56,836 nucleotides of DNA from Candidatus Aenigmatarchaeota archaeon (GCA_018304615.1 JAGVVV010000004.1:1-56836); one strand, 5' to 3'; counted from the stretch's first letter, positions 7,408-17,080 are shown. Notes: generated by a model from the letters alone, not told the origin. Made by a program: numbers and translations.

Positions 7408-9206
7408 TACTTTTCCCTAATCAGTTTGAATCCAAGTAAAGACAGGAGTGAGTCTTTCCTTTCCCTCTTCTGACCGACAGCAACTGGAATTTCTGTTTTC
7501 TTCTCTGCGACTATCGTAGTGACGGGAGTTTTGATAGAGACAGTTGGTTTGACCCAGGTCTTTGTTTCTATCCATGTCTCGCCCATCATTTCCATGAGTT
7601 TTTTTGGTTCCTTGTAATAAAGGTTAATCAGTTTTGTAACTTCCTTGTAATCTTTGATTTGTCTTTGAGTAAACCACTCGAGTATTTTTTTTCTGGCTTC
7701 GATCTCTCTAGTCGCATCTTCCATCACGCCTCCCTTGGCTGCGACTATTTTTGGAATCTTTATGCTGTCCTCTACTTTCTCATAAGTGTCCTTCTCGGGA
7801 TTCCACCTGAAAACAGTTCTCATCTTGATTTCATTTGTTTTCGGGTCCACGGATTCTATCTCTACTACTTGTTTGACTCGTCTCGCTGATTTCCCTTTCT
7901 CTTTCGCATGGATCATAAGAACTATCAGGTCTAAGCTTTCCATGAGAGTCGGAGAGAGTTCTATTGGTGGAGTGGTCAGCCTCTTGATGACTTGATCGAC
8001 CGCTCCTGCGTGGAAAGTGCTAATCGACGGGTGACCACTGCTCATGCCTTGGAACATGACATATGCTTCTTTACCCCTTACCTCACCGACAATCACATAA
8101 TCAGGATTCTGCCTGAAGCTTTCTTTCAGAAGATCGAAAAGCGAAACCGCTCCGTATTTCTCTCCAGACGGCATTGGTATTCCAAAACCTACTCTCGCTA
8201 GAGTCGGCACCCAGTGCTCGTTCGGGATTCTTAATTCTCTGGTGTCTTCGATGCTCACAATCTTGTCTTCAGGCGGAATGAACATTGTCATTGTGTTCAA
8301 CAGTGAGGTTTTTCCTGTTGCTACACCTCCTACAATCAACATAGAGATTCCGTTTTCCACCAAATACCAGAAGTATGCAAGGAGCTCTGGATTCACGGTT
8401 CCAAGTTCAATCTGTTCTGCTGGAGAAAACGGGTTTTCGCTGAATTTCCTTATGGTGAAAGTGGGACCGCGAGTAGCCACATCACCAGCAAGTGTAGCCG
8501 AAATTCTGCTTCCGTCCGGCAAAGTTCCTGCGAGAATTGGCTCTGCATAACTGACATATCTACCTGTCCTCTCTGCAAGCTTGACGATAAATTCTCTCAA
8601 TTCTTCCATCTCTTCAAAACCGATATTTGTCTTGAGAGATCCGAACTTCTGGTGGACTACATACATGGGAGTCCCTACACCATCGCAGCTTATGTCTTCG
8701 ATGTTGGGGTCTTGGAGGAATGCCTCTATCTTATTGAAACCTAGGAAATTCCTATAGACATAGTACATCATCTTGGCGTATTGCGCCTTGTCCATGAAGA
8801 TTCCGTACTCTCTTAAAACTTTGTCGACGTTTTTCTGGAGATAATCCATGGCCTTGACGTTTTCTTTAATCGCGCTGAGCGGGACATCGACTAGCTCGAC
8901 CAACCCGTCAGAAATCCTCTGTAAAAGATTTTTCTCATCGTCGCTTAGCTTGGGTTCTATGGCTTCATAAACTACTTCCTTCGCCTGGGTATCCCATTTG
9001 ATGTTAGCGTATGCGAATGGCTCGATCAGAGGATAAATGACATTTACTTTTGTTATGTCTGTCACTTCAGGAAATTCCACTATCTTTTTTGGGATGTTCA
9101 ATACAAATCCAGGAAGAGCTTCGTGAAGCAGTTTGTTCTGCTCAGAAGCCTCAGTGACCTTCCTGTAGAGACTTCCCCTGAGATTTTTTATCTTCCCAAA
9201 ATCCAT
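7407..9206 (-). CDS. Type II/IV secretion system ATPase (TadA/GspE/ArlI family)
   Basis: This 599-residue hexameric ATPase powers pilus assembly. Visible motifs are Walker A 'GGVATGKTS' (about residue 297), an Asp box 'SIEDTRELRIP', Walker B-like 'DYVIVGEVRGKEA' and a His box 'GHPSISTFHAG'. The N-terminal 150 residues form the N1D/N2D region that contacts the platform. A Lys-rich tail of about 60 residues after the core is unusual. It is transcribed just after the S26e-like gene (4-nt gap) and overlaps tadB, so the ATPase and both platform proteins form one operon. I saw no ArlH-like partner, so this is a pilus rather than an archaellum. Confidence 0.9.
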   Translation of the reverse strand: MDFGKIKNLRGSLYRKVTEASEQNKLLHEALPGFVLNIPKKIVEFPEVTDITKVNVIYPLIEPFAYANIKWDTQAKEVVYEAIEPKLSDDEKNLLQRISDGLVELVDVPLSAIKENVKAMDYLQKNVDKVLREYGIFMDKAQYAKMMYYVYRNFLGFNKIEAFLQDPNIEDISCDGVGTPMYVVHQKFGSLKTNIGFEEMEELREFIVKLAERTGRYVSYAEPILAGTLPDGSRISATLAGDVATRGPTFTIRKFSENPFSPAEQIELGTVNPELLAYFWYLVENGISMLIVGGVATGKTSLLNTMTMFIPPEDKIVSIEDTRELRIPNEHWVPTLARVGFGIPMPSGEKYGAVSLFDLLKESFRQNPDYVIVGEVRGKEAYVMFQGMSSGHPSISTFHAGAVDQVIKRLTTPPIELSPTLMESLDLIVLMIHAKEKGKSARRVKQVVEIESVDPKTNEIKMRTVFRWNPEKDTYEKVEDSIKIPKIVAAKGGVMEDATREIEARKKILEWFTQRQIKDYKEVTKLINLYYKEPKKLMEMMGETWIETKTWVKPTVSIKTPVTTIVAEKKTEIPVAVGQKRERKDSLLSLLGFKLIREK

Positions 9207-9210
9207 TTCA

Positions 9211-9495
9211 CTAATACCTCATGTGTTTTTTCCTGACGCTCTTACCAGGCTGAGAGATTCCTTGGAATCTTGCGCATGAAGGGCAGAGACGGATTTCTTG
9301 TGTCATCGTGTGGATCATTCTCCTGTCAACTTGTTGAAGAATGGCAGGATCAGTTATCCTGAACCCTTTTCTTTGAGTGAAAGTCTTGTATCTTGGAACT
9401 TGTCTTCCGCATATTCCGCAAGTTACAGTTCCCTCTTTACCCCTTGATTTAGTGTGAGCATAGTGTCTCGTGTAAGGAGCAGTTGAAATTGGCAT
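9211..9495 (-). CDS. rps26e: Small-subunit ribosomal protein S26e-like zinc-ribbon protein
   Basis: At 94 residues it has a basic N-terminus then 'VTCGICGRQVPRYKTF' and a second 'LCPSCARFQG', giving two CxxC zinc knuckles spaced as in archaeal and eukaryotic S26e, and it ends with a basic tail. S26e sits at the mRNA exit channel of the 30S subunit. It is 4 nt upstream of the pilus ATPase, an odd partner for an r-protein. S26e was first described from TACK-type archaea. I cannot exclude another zinc-ribbon family of the same size. Confidence 0.7.
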   Translation of the reverse strand: MPISTAPYTRHYAHTKSRGKEGTVTCGICGRQVPRYKTFTQRKGFRITDPAILQQVDRRMIHTMTQEIRLCPSCARFQGISQPGKSVRKKHMRY

Positions 9496-9541
9496 TGAAT
9501 CACCTAATTATATTTGGTTAACTAATAAATTAAGAATTATT

Positions 9542-10750
9542 TTACCCAGAAAGTTCATAGTCCAGAAAAACGTCTTCTTTCCTTCTTCTTTTAAACCAAT
9601 ACCAAGCTCCCACTATCCCAATCCCTATGCCAGCAAAAACAATCAATATAGTAGTCGGAAAGGACGACGGCTTTGCCAAATTACCAGTATTTGAAATTCT
9701 TAACTCGAGTGGAGCCTTCCCCAAAGCCTGAGAGGATGCTGCGTAAAGAGAGATCGGATAAGAGGTAGACTTTGTCGATTCTGGGGCTTGCAGGTTGACT
9801 ATGAAGACTGCAGTTTCATTCGGCTGCAGTTGTTTAATGAAAGCAGGCTTAACCTCGTACCAGGATGAAGGTATGTCAGCGATAATTAATCTTAGGTTGT
9901 CTAATGTCAGATTGTTTGGGTTCATGACACTGACATCGAAAGATTTTGGTTGGCCGGATGTGACTGTCAACATTTGGTAGCTGTCGATTAAAATTTCTAG
10001 AGGATTTTTGCTCAGATAGAACTGAGTAATGGAAGAAAGCAAAGTCTTATTGTAAAATTTCATCTCTGCGAGAGCTGAATGGAGACCTTCCTCCTTTTCA
10101 CATGTCGGGACTGCAACAACCCTTTGGTCCGAGTTTTTCCCATCTAGGTAAAACACAAATTGATTTTCAATGTTTGGCTGTTTGCTACATCTAATCGTAA
10201 TCTTAATGTCAATGTCTGTTCCTTGTTGGCCGTTGTTTGTAGTTCTCAGAATGAGTGGTATCTTCATCCCTGGCTGAATGTTGTCAGGCAGAGAAGCTAT
10301 GGAAATGTCAAACGGTCCCAAATCACTTATAGAAGTGAAATTGATAATTTTGGAATCCAGTTCTTCGTTCCCATTTATTCTATACAATTTAAATATCATT
10401 TGATGTTCACCGATATCCTCTGTGGTGTGTGAGAATGGAACTGTTTTTCTTTTGTTAATGTCCAAGAAGAAATTATTTTCAGAGGATGACATGACAGTGC
10501 CTTCTTTCAAAACCAGAGTCACCAATTTCAGATTTTCCTCTCGATCAAAATTGTTTTCCACTTCAACTGTGACATTCATATCATCGAACACTTTTGGAAT
10601 TTTCGGATAGTAGGAAACATCTGAAATTCTAATCGGGCTGATTCCTTGGGAAGAAACAATTTGGGAGAAAAGTAAAAAGGAAAAAAAGAATAGAAACAGG
10701 AAGAAATTTTTGCCATTCATATAATATAATTCGCTTCTAAAGATATTCAA
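9542..10750 (-). CDS. S-layer-like/COG1361-type exported protein with C-terminal anchor
   Basis: The protein is up to 402 residues. The better start may be the ATG at 10720, which puts 'MNGKNFFLFLFFFSFLLF' at the front as a clean signal peptide. The exterior has three or four Ig-like/CARDB-type beta domains ('DMNVTVEVENNF', 'PLILRTTNNGQQGTDI', 'FDVSVMNPNNLTLDN'). A C-terminal helix ('TTILIVFAGIGIGIVGAWYWF') is followed by RRR and a short cytosolic tail. This is the usual build of archaeal envelope scaffold proteins. It is convergent with nothing and probably shares a transcript with the next upstream gene (1-nt gap). Confidence 0.75.
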   Translation of the reverse strand: MNIFRSELYYMNGKNFFLFLFFFSFLLFSQIVSSQGISPIRISDVSYYPKIPKVFDDMNVTVEVENNFDREENLKLVTLVLKEGTVMSSSENNFFLDINKRKTVPFSHTTEDIGEHQMIFKLYRINGNEELDSKIINFTSISDLGPFDISIASLPDNIQPGMKIPLILRTTNNGQQGTDIDIKITIRCSKQPNIENQFVFYLDGKNSDQRVVAVPTCEKEEGLHSALAEMKFYNKTLLSSITQFYLSKNPLEILIDSYQMLTVTSGQPKSFDVSVMNPNNLTLDNLRLIIADIPSSWYEVKPAFIKQLQPNETAVFIVNLQAPESTKSTSYPISLYAASSQALGKAPLELRISNTGNLAKPSSFPTTILIVFAGIGIGIVGAWYWFKRRRKEDVFLDYELSG

Positions 10751-10751
10751 T

Positions 10752-11339
10752 TTAGCTTACGAAGATGAACCATGTTATATTGATCTGGTCGTTCGCCTGC
10801 AATGTAGTAGAAGTGAATGTAGTCTCTGCGAATGTGTTGTTGGCTCCAGACACTGTGGCATTGTACAATGCTGTCGTGTTCACGATTGCGTTGTTACATG
10901 AGGAAGTGAAAGTTTTCGTCACTGACCAGTTACCTATGTTGTTGTAAACAGTGTCGAAGTTTATAGTTCCGCTTGCCCTGTTCAAGCCGCATTCAGTTCC
11001 TATCTCGGTTGCGAGGACATTATCAGTCGGAGCCTGAGTTGCAGTTCCATTTCCTAATGCAATCCATTTTGGAGCTCCTCCAGCCGCAAGACCGTTTGTC
11101 AATGCGTCCCTTGTCATGTTCTTTCCAGCATTCAATAATAGATTGTGATGGCAGTCAATCTCTTGCCCGTTCTTGTAGACGCATACCATCGCGTTGTAGT
11201 TGACTCCTGAACTAACAGAAGAAATTTCTGTCACAGAACTGACAGGAAGTAGACTCAGATTAATAAATGGTGAAATCATTATTCCAACTGTCAAAGCAAG
11301 TAGACCAATGACGGCTACATGACCAGATTTTATCTGCAT
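10752..11339 (-). CDS. Exported virion/tail-like structural protein
   Basis: The protein has 195 residues with an N-terminal hydrophobic helix (residues about 8-32). The middle part 'HNLLLNAGKNMTRDALT...PKWIALGNGTATQAP' has the pattern seen in phage and archaeal-virus tail-fibre or spike-type proteins (N-L-x-T/N-x-G-x-x-x, then 'xxIALGxGT'). It ends in beta strands. Inference: a domesticated or host-encoded surface spike, or a provirus remnant. No other virus genes surround it, so an envelope role is at least as likely. It lies 1 nt from the downstream S-layer-like gene. Confidence 0.5.
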   Translation of the reverse strand: MQIKSGHVAVIGLLALTVGIMISPFINLSLLPVSSVTEISSVSSGVNYNAMVCVYKNGQEIDCHHNLLLNAGKNMTRDALTNGLAAGGAPKWIALGNGTATQAPTDNVLATEIGTECGLNRASGTINFDTVYNNIGNWSVTKTFTSSCNNAIVNTTALYNATVSGANNTFAETTFTSTTLQANDQINITWFIFVS

Positions 11340-11401
11340 CTGCTTATTCTACTCCCAAAATTTCCTAAATTAAATTGGTTTTTTCCCTATATAAATCTTT
11401 T

Positions 11402-11569
11402 TTACAATCTGTATTCGAGATAGCCGACTAGCAATCCCAGAGGAGCGCTCACATCGCTTCCTGAAATCAAAAAGGCGATGAACCCGAACAGAACCGCAGC
11501 GACTGCAGCCCATACGAATTTTTTCAGGTTGAACCTTCGTTTTCCTCCCTCCATTGGATTGAATCTCAT
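11402..11569 (-). CDS. Small single-pass membrane protein
   Basis: I moved the start from 11593 to 11569. The ATG there overlaps the TGA of the upstream gene (ATGA), and a GGAG stretch lies just upstream. The product is 55 residues: a basic N-terminus ('GGKRRFNLKKF'), then two hydrophobic stretches, about 20-38 and 42-52. No family is recognised. Coupling to the 11566-11904 gene suggests they act together in the membrane, perhaps with the giant surface protein encoded upstream. Confidence 0.6.
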   Translation of the reverse strand: MRFNPMEGGKRRFNLKKFVWAAVAAVLFGFIAFLISGSDVSAPLGLLVGYLEYRL

Positions 11570-11904
11570 TTTCTCCATCTTCTCTCCCTCCATTCCATTA
11601 ATACGAAAAGTACGGTAATGAATCCGATGAAAGCAAAAAATATGTTGTGGTACATCGAGATGTCACCCACTGTGCTCATGAAAACAGGCAAGGTTATCAG
11701 ACCAAAAAAATAAGGTCTTGTCACTTGAACAAAAGCACTTTCACCTAAACTGACATTAACCACATTGCCTTCTGATGAGGCATTTTCTTGGTTCTGCAAC
11801 AGACCGAGGGACAATGCGGCGAATCCAGAAGATATAAAATAGTTCACCCCGTATATGTACAGAATAATTAACGCTGGGATTGCCAGGAATTTTTTTAAAC
11901 CCAT
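11566..11904 (-). CDS. Small two-helix membrane protein
   Basis: The protein has 112 residues. Helix 1 is at about 5-35, followed by a polar loop with sequons ('ENASSEGNVVNVSLG'), then hydrophobic segments at about 65-80 and 85-105 and a strongly basic end 'EWRERRWRK'. No family is recognised. It sits between the giant repeat protein (52 nt upstream) and a second small membrane protein. All are on the minus strand, so it is probably part of the same envelope operon. Confidence 0.55.
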   Translation of the reverse strand: MGLKKFLAIPALIILYIYGVNYFISSGFAALSLGLLQNQENASSEGNVVNVSLGESAFVQVTRPYFFGLITLPVFMSTVGDISMYHNIFFAFIGFITVLFVLMEWRERRWRK

Positions 11905-11956
11905 TCTCTTCTATTTGAAAATTATTTTTATTCTACTTAAACATTGGCATATCTGA

Positions 11957-14900
11957 TTATTCAGAGATTTTAATATACTTCCTCTTTCCATATCTGAGTA
12001 GTCTTAACCAGATTTTTATTTCCAAGATAATATCGCTCAATTTTATTCTGAAACTTTTCAGTTTGGTGTAAGTCTGTATTTCAAACAATCTTCTGTCGAC
12101 TTCCTTATATTTAACTGAAAGTTTTAGCATTGGCAATCTCTTTTTTCTTATGACAAAGTAAGATACTATTCCTAGAATTATCACTGCCGTCGAACCTAAG
12201 ACTATCAATATTATCTTCGTCTTGCTGATTATTCCAACTGATGCAGTGAATTCTTTTATAGATTCAGAAGAATCCCACTTGAAGTTTAGTTGGAGCATAT
12301 ACGTTCCGATTTTCGTATCTGAAGGAACGCTAATTTCGAATTTGACTCTCTTTGATTCACCACTTGCCATTTCAACATAGCTCGTGTTTGGATTAACCTT
12401 CCAACCCTGTGGTGTCGTCAGACTTACTGTAAAGTTGTAATCTTCATTTTCGAGATTCTGCAATTCAAACTCCAAAGTTGAAGTTTCTCCTGGCACAAGA
12501 TCGGGTTGGTAGAACCTTATAATTCTTATCCCTCTTGGAATTCTTTCGTTGATGAAGTTCGCCTGCTCGAGTGGGGAGTAGATGTAAGTGGAGAAATCTT
12601 CCAATACTTTGTTAACAGAATACGAGATGTTTCTAGTCTCACCTGCTGAGAAATTGAATAGATTCCATTGGATGAGAGGGTCTTTTCTTATTATCTTAGT
12701 TGGAGTTGTAATGAATTCTATTTCATCCGAACTGTTTGCTAATATTTTTGGAATATCTTCTATCACTTCAACTGCTGTATAGTTGTTTACAGATGGATTG
12801 TCAGCTAATATTTGGACGTTTGTTTTGTTCGCATATCTGTCAAGTTCAACGTTTCTGTAGAAGACTGGTCTGTCATACACTGAAGACCTGACTCTCATGA
12901 TGAAGAAACTATCTAACAGAGTCTCTTGATTCTTCACTTTCACTTCAACCTTGTAATCTCCAGGTTCTGTGCCATTCGGAACTGAGAACACAAGATTCAA
13001 CGTTTTCTCCTCAGACGAGTTCATGGAAAAGATATCTGGGTATACTGATACCCAGTCCTCTGGCACACCGCTCACTTCAACTTTCAAATTAGTCAATGCA
13101 ACGCCCAGCGTGTTCTTTATTGTCATTCCAGTGACAGCTGCTCTGTTTGCAGACACCTCTTTCAACACGTTGAACGAGACTACATCCACCTCCTGCCCGG
13201 TTGCGGGAGGTGAGATTGGCGACACTGCAACTCCACCTCCTCCACCTACAGAACCTAATGGTGAAGGTCCGGGTGATGGGGTCGCCCCTATGAATCCAGT
13301 AAACAGGCTGAGCAATGTCTGGAATGGACTGATTATCAGTCTTGTGAAGGCTGCAAATCTCGAAGTGATTGTGTTTAATGATAATGACTGGGTTATCGGT
13401 CTGTTGCTTGTGAATGATTCTGTGAGTGCATTGTTCAGAGTCATTCCGATAGAGACTAATCTTTCTGTCAGGCCTCCTAATAATTTGACCAGCAGATCAT
13501 TCAGATTGAACGCCTGAGTGAGTAATCTTGCGAACTGTGCCAACCTTCCTGTCAAAACTGAAGGCGAAATGTTTTGTTGTATATTTCTGAAGAAGTTCAC
13601 ATTTCTTTGGATTGAGTTGTTTATTGCCAATCCTATGCTCGCCAGCCTTTGCGCCCCACCATTAACAAAGCTTGTCATCGATGTAGAGAGAGATTGAGAC
13701 AAGAATTTCAGTCTCACCGAGAACGAAGAAACCAGGTTATTTCCTGTCAGAGACTGAGATATAGTTCTAAAGAAGGACGTCAAAGAGTTGATAGCCAAAT
13801 TGTCGCTGAACGCCTGTGATATCTGTCTTCCGAATACACCCAGTCTTCCTGTAATCACATTATCTATTATAGATTGAGATAAGAGTCTCACGCGGACGGT
13901 TAAAGAATTCATCAGATTGTTGTTTGTAATATCTTGTGAGATCAATCTTCCAAACATTCCAAACCTTGAAGTTATTGTGTTGTCGGCCATCGATTGAGTC
14001 AGTGATTTTCCAAATATCGCCATTCTTCCTACCAGAGTGTTGTCTGTGAATGTCTGAGACAACTGTCTTAAGAATAGTGTCACTTGAGACAAAGCCGTAT
14101 TCTCAGTCAGGCCTTGTGTTAATGACCTGAAGAAGTTCCTTAGAGAACTTATCCCTGTGGTTTCTGTCATCGATTGTGATACGAGTCTTAGGTCTGTGGC
14201 TATTCTACTGATGAGACTGTTGCCTGTTATTGTCTGAGACAGGGTTCTTATGTACTTGGACAGGGTTGCCAGGCCAGTGTTGCTCGATATGCTTTGACTA
14301 AGCAGTTTCACTCCTGTCAAAGTCTTATTCAACGCATCGTTGATACTCATAGACTGTGCAGCAGTTCTCAACACGCCATTCAACTTTGCAAACAAAGTAT
14401 TGTCGCTAATTGCTTGAGAGGCTGTTCTGAAGAATGTTGAAATTGAATTGATGATTGTATTGTCTGTCAGAGTTTGAGAAAAGTTTCTTATAAACAAGGA
14501 AAATCTGTTCAACGCAAAGTTGCTTGTGATCGATTGTGTCAGCAGCCTTACATTTTTACTTGTCTGCTCAATTATACTGTTCATAGTGAAAGACTGTGTA
14601 GCCAATCTGAATACTCCGTTCAACTTGGCAAATGCAGTCTCTTCTGTTATCGATTGGGTTAAGGATTTTATTCGGACTGAGAATGAATTAATCAAGTTAT
14701 TATCTGTTATCGATTGGGAAAGTTGCCTGAAGAAGCTACTTAGGGAAGTGATGGCGGTGTTTCCTGTAATTGACTGTGCGAATAGTTTCACTCTGAGGAT
14801 TAATATGCCTATCGATGTGTTGTCAGTTACTGATTGCGACACCAGTTTTCCAAATACATTCATTCTCACAGTCAGGAGATTATCGGTCAGGCTTTGCAGT

Positions 14901-17080
14901 CCTGTTCTTCCGAAAATACCTATTTTGCTTGTAAGGAGGTTGTCTGTGAGCGATTGGGACAATTGCCTAAGATATGCGAGCAATGGTTGAAGTGAAATAT
15001 TTTGTGTGATTGTCAGAGATAAGGATTTTCCAAACAATCCCAATCTTCCAGTTATCGTATTGTCTGTGATGCTTTGTGATAAAAATCTTAATAATATAGA
15101 TATTTTTCCTGGCAAAGTGTTTGCTGTTACTGATTGTGTGAATAATTTAACTCTTACTGCGAATGATGTTACGGCATTGTTGTCTGTGACTGACTGAGAC
15201 AGACTTCTCAAGAAGCTTGTTATGGTATTCAATAAGAGATTGTCGGCGATTGATACTGAGACTGTTCTTAGTGCTAAGAATCTTTCTAGAATCGAGTTGG
15301 AGATTGTTATAGAGAGACTGGCAGCTCTCTTATAGACTATGTTAAACAGATTGGCGATAGCATCATTATTGATTGTTACTGTTAGAGTTGTTATCCTGTT
15401 GAAAATCGAGTTAGTCGTTATGATAAGATTATCAGTAATCGACTGTGTCAACAGTTTCACTCTAACTGAGAATGAAGTTATGAGATTGTTGCCTGTCACT
15501 GATTGTGCCAGGCTTCTGATGAAACTTGTTATGGTATTCAATAAAAGGTTATCTGTTATCGACTGAGTCAAATATTTGATTGTGTTAAATATTTTTACAA
15601 TGTTATTATTTGCAGTGAGACTTTGAGTTAAGCTCTTGAACATGCCAGACATTCGGCTTTGCTGATCGTTCACACTCATCGACTGTATTAACGACCTTAT
15701 TCCACTATAGGAACCACCACGATTGTTGTTCAAAGTCAGTGATTGAGTTGAACTGATGTTATTTACCACGGCTGGCGCTGCCACTGATACATTTATCAGA
15801 TTAGTCGTATTTGCTGTACCGCCGGTATCGTTTGCATAAAACCTTCCAGATATTGTTTTCCCTGCATCACCAGCAACAGTTGTATAAGTGTAATTGGACC
15901 ACTCCCATGCCGGAATTACATCTACAGTAAGTGCATCCAGACTCATATTGTACGCTATAGACTTCTCGCTTACCCCAAATCTCAATTTTGTGTGGCCTGT
16001 TGAATTCACATAGTCTGAAAATCCGGAAGTTTTTATTAAGGTAACATTAGATTTTGTTGTTGCGACAGTTCCTGTAACCGCAGATTCAAAGTTTCCGCTT
16101 GTGAAATTGTATATGTCAAAAGACCAAGTATCTGCAGTACCGTTGAATTTGTATACGAGATCGATTTCCATTTTTCCTATTCTAGAAGCTGGAATTGTAG
16201 TTGCGTTTGTTGTAAAGTTTACTCCTGTAGAATAGACAATTGGTTGTCCCCACAGTGCTATATCATCAACAGTGCATCTTTCTGCTCCCCCATTACCTGC
16301 ATTATGGAGACAATCGAAGCTGATGTTGAAATTTCCAACATTGTCTGCGAAAGAAGTGCTGTTAGCTATGACAGTGCATGCCAAGTTTGCTGTTCTCTGA
16401 TATAATAATGTCCATGAAGCTCCATCATAAACCCAGACTTTAATGAATTCTCCACCATCTAAGGCGTTTGTATTGGCTGTATAAACTAAACTTGTGTTCA
16501 TATAACCTGTAGTGTTTATTGTTGTGCTTGTGGTGTTTAATCTCGATTCTCCAGTTCCAACATCTGAAAAGCTTGTTCCAACACATGCGTTAGTAGTCGT
16601 AGCTGTCCAATCTCCATCCGCCGTATTGGTCCAATTTGCCGAAATAGAATTAGCTGAATCATTGAAAATCGTGACATTTGGACCTTGAACTTGGACTGGT
16701 GTGATATTCCAGAAAGTGTTGTCATTATTAAGTAAATTAGAAACAGTTGTACTATCAGCTTGCGTACCGTTCAATACTATTCCTTGACCTGCAGACTTGT
16801 TCTCTATGGTGAAATTTACAAAGGTTTGATTAACAAAACTTCCAGTTTGGTTGTACTCAAAGGTCCAAGTTCCTAAATTACCTGTAGAAGTCCAGTTGAC
16901 TGTCCATTTTACTGATGCACCTGTTACAGGATTAGTGTTATTCACACAACCTCCAGAAGGATCGCATGATGGATTTACTGTTGTATCATAATACAGTGGA
17001 ACTCCCATTGTAAAAGAGGTCACAAACAAGAATCCTACTAAGAGTGCAACAAAAATGAAGAGTAAGATATAATCTTTCAT
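11957..17080 (-). CDS. Giant surface protein with about 38 repeats of about 23 residues
   Basis: The start is set at 17080: that ATG overlaps the TGA of the upstream winged-helix gene and begins directly with the signal anchor 'MKDYILLFIFVALLVGF'. It encodes about 1,707 residues. Residues about 30-470 are Thr/Asn-rich beta domains ('TCSFDIYNF'-type jelly-roll modules with cysteines). Residues about 470-1330 are tandem units of the form 'R.LSQSITDN........F.R'. A Pro/Gly hinge ('SPGPSPLGSVGGGGG') is followed by NEW3-like Ig domains (about 1370-1600), a membrane helix (about 1625-1650) and a basic cytosolic tail of about 60 residues. It is probably a stalk-like adhesin or envelope fibre. The repeat fold is unknown to me. 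Confidence 0.8.
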   Translation of the reverse strand: MKDYILLFIFVALLVGFLFVTSFTMGVPLYYDTTVNPSCDPSGGCVNNTNPVTGASVKWTVNWTSTGNLGTWTFEYNQTGSFVNQTFVNFTIENKSAGQGIVLNGTQADSTTVSNLLNNDNTFWNITPVQVQGPNVTIFNDSANSISANWTNTADGDWTATTTNACVGTSFSDVGTGESRLNTTSTTINTTGYMNTSLVYTANTNALDGGEFIKVWVYDGASWTLLYQRTANLACTVIANSTSFADNVGNFNISFDCLHNAGNGGAERCTVDDIALWGQPIVYSTGVNFTTNATTIPASRIGKMEIDLVYKFNGTADTWSFDIYNFTSGNFESAVTGTVATTKSNVTLIKTSGFSDYVNSTGHTKLRFGVSEKSIAYNMSLDALTVDVIPAWEWSNYTYTTVAGDAGKTISGRFYANDTGGTANTTNLINVSVAAPAVVNNISSTQSLTLNNNRGGSYSGIRSLIQSMSVNDQQSRMSGMFKSLTQSLTANNNIVKIFNTIKYLTQSITDNLLLNTITSFIRSLAQSVTGNNLITSFSVRVKLLTQSITDNLIITTNSIFNRITTLTVTINNDAIANLFNIVYKRAASLSITISNSILERFLALRTVSVSIADNLLLNTITSFLRSLSQSVTDNNAVTSFAVRVKLFTQSVTANTLPGKISILLRFLSQSITDNTITGRLGLFGKSLSLTITQNISLQPLLAYLRQLSQSLTDNLLTSKIGIFGRTGLQSLTDNLLTVRMNVFGKLVSQSVTDNTSIGILILRVKLFAQSITGNTAITSLSSFFRQLSQSITDNNLINSFSVRIKSLTQSITEETAFAKLNGVFRLATQSFTMNSIIEQTSKNVRLLTQSITSNFALNRFSLFIRNFSQTLTDNTIINSISTFFRTASQAISDNTLFAKLNGVLRTAAQSMSINDALNKTLTGVKLLSQSISSNTGLATLSKYIRTLSQTITGNSLISRIATDLRLVSQSMTETTGISSLRNFFRSLTQGLTENTALSQVTLFLRQLSQTFTDNTLVGRMAIFGKSLTQSMADNTITSRFGMFGRLISQDITNNNLMNSLTVRVRLLSQSIIDNVITGRLGVFGRQISQAFSDNLAINSLTSFFRTISQSLTGNNLVSSFSVRLKFLSQSLSTSMTSFVNGGAQRLASIGLAINNSIQRNVNFFRNIQQNISPSVLTGRLAQFARLLTQAFNLNDLLVKLLGGLTERLVSIGMTLNNALTESFTSNRPITQSLSLNTITSRFAAFTRLIISPFQTLLSLFTGFIGATPSPGPSPLGSVGGGGGVAVSPISPPATGQEVDVVSFNVLKEVSANRAAVTGMTIKNTLGVALTNLKVEVSGVPEDWVSVYPDIFSMNSSEEKTLNLVFSVPNGTEPGDYKVEVKVKNQETLLDSFFIMRVRSSVYDRPVFYRNVELDRYANKTNVQILADNPSVNNYTAVEVIEDIPKILANSSDEIEFITTPTKIIRKDPLIQWNLFNFSAGETRNISYSVNKVLEDFSTYIYSPLEQANFINERIPRGIRIIRFYQPDLVPGETSTLEFELQNLENEDYNFTVSLTTPQGWKVNPNTSYVEMASGESKRVKFEISVPSDTKIGTYMLQLNFKWDSSESIKEFTASVGIISKTKIILIVLGSTAVIILGIVSYFVIRKKRLPMLKLSVKYKEVDRRLFEIQTYTKLKSFRIKLSDIILEIKIWLRLLRYGKRKYIKISE

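Noticed and set aside
7407-9206. Archaellum motor (ArlI)
   Set aside because: No ArlH, ArlF/G or archaellin-type genes nearby; two T2SSF proteins and pilin leaders point to a Tad-like pilus.
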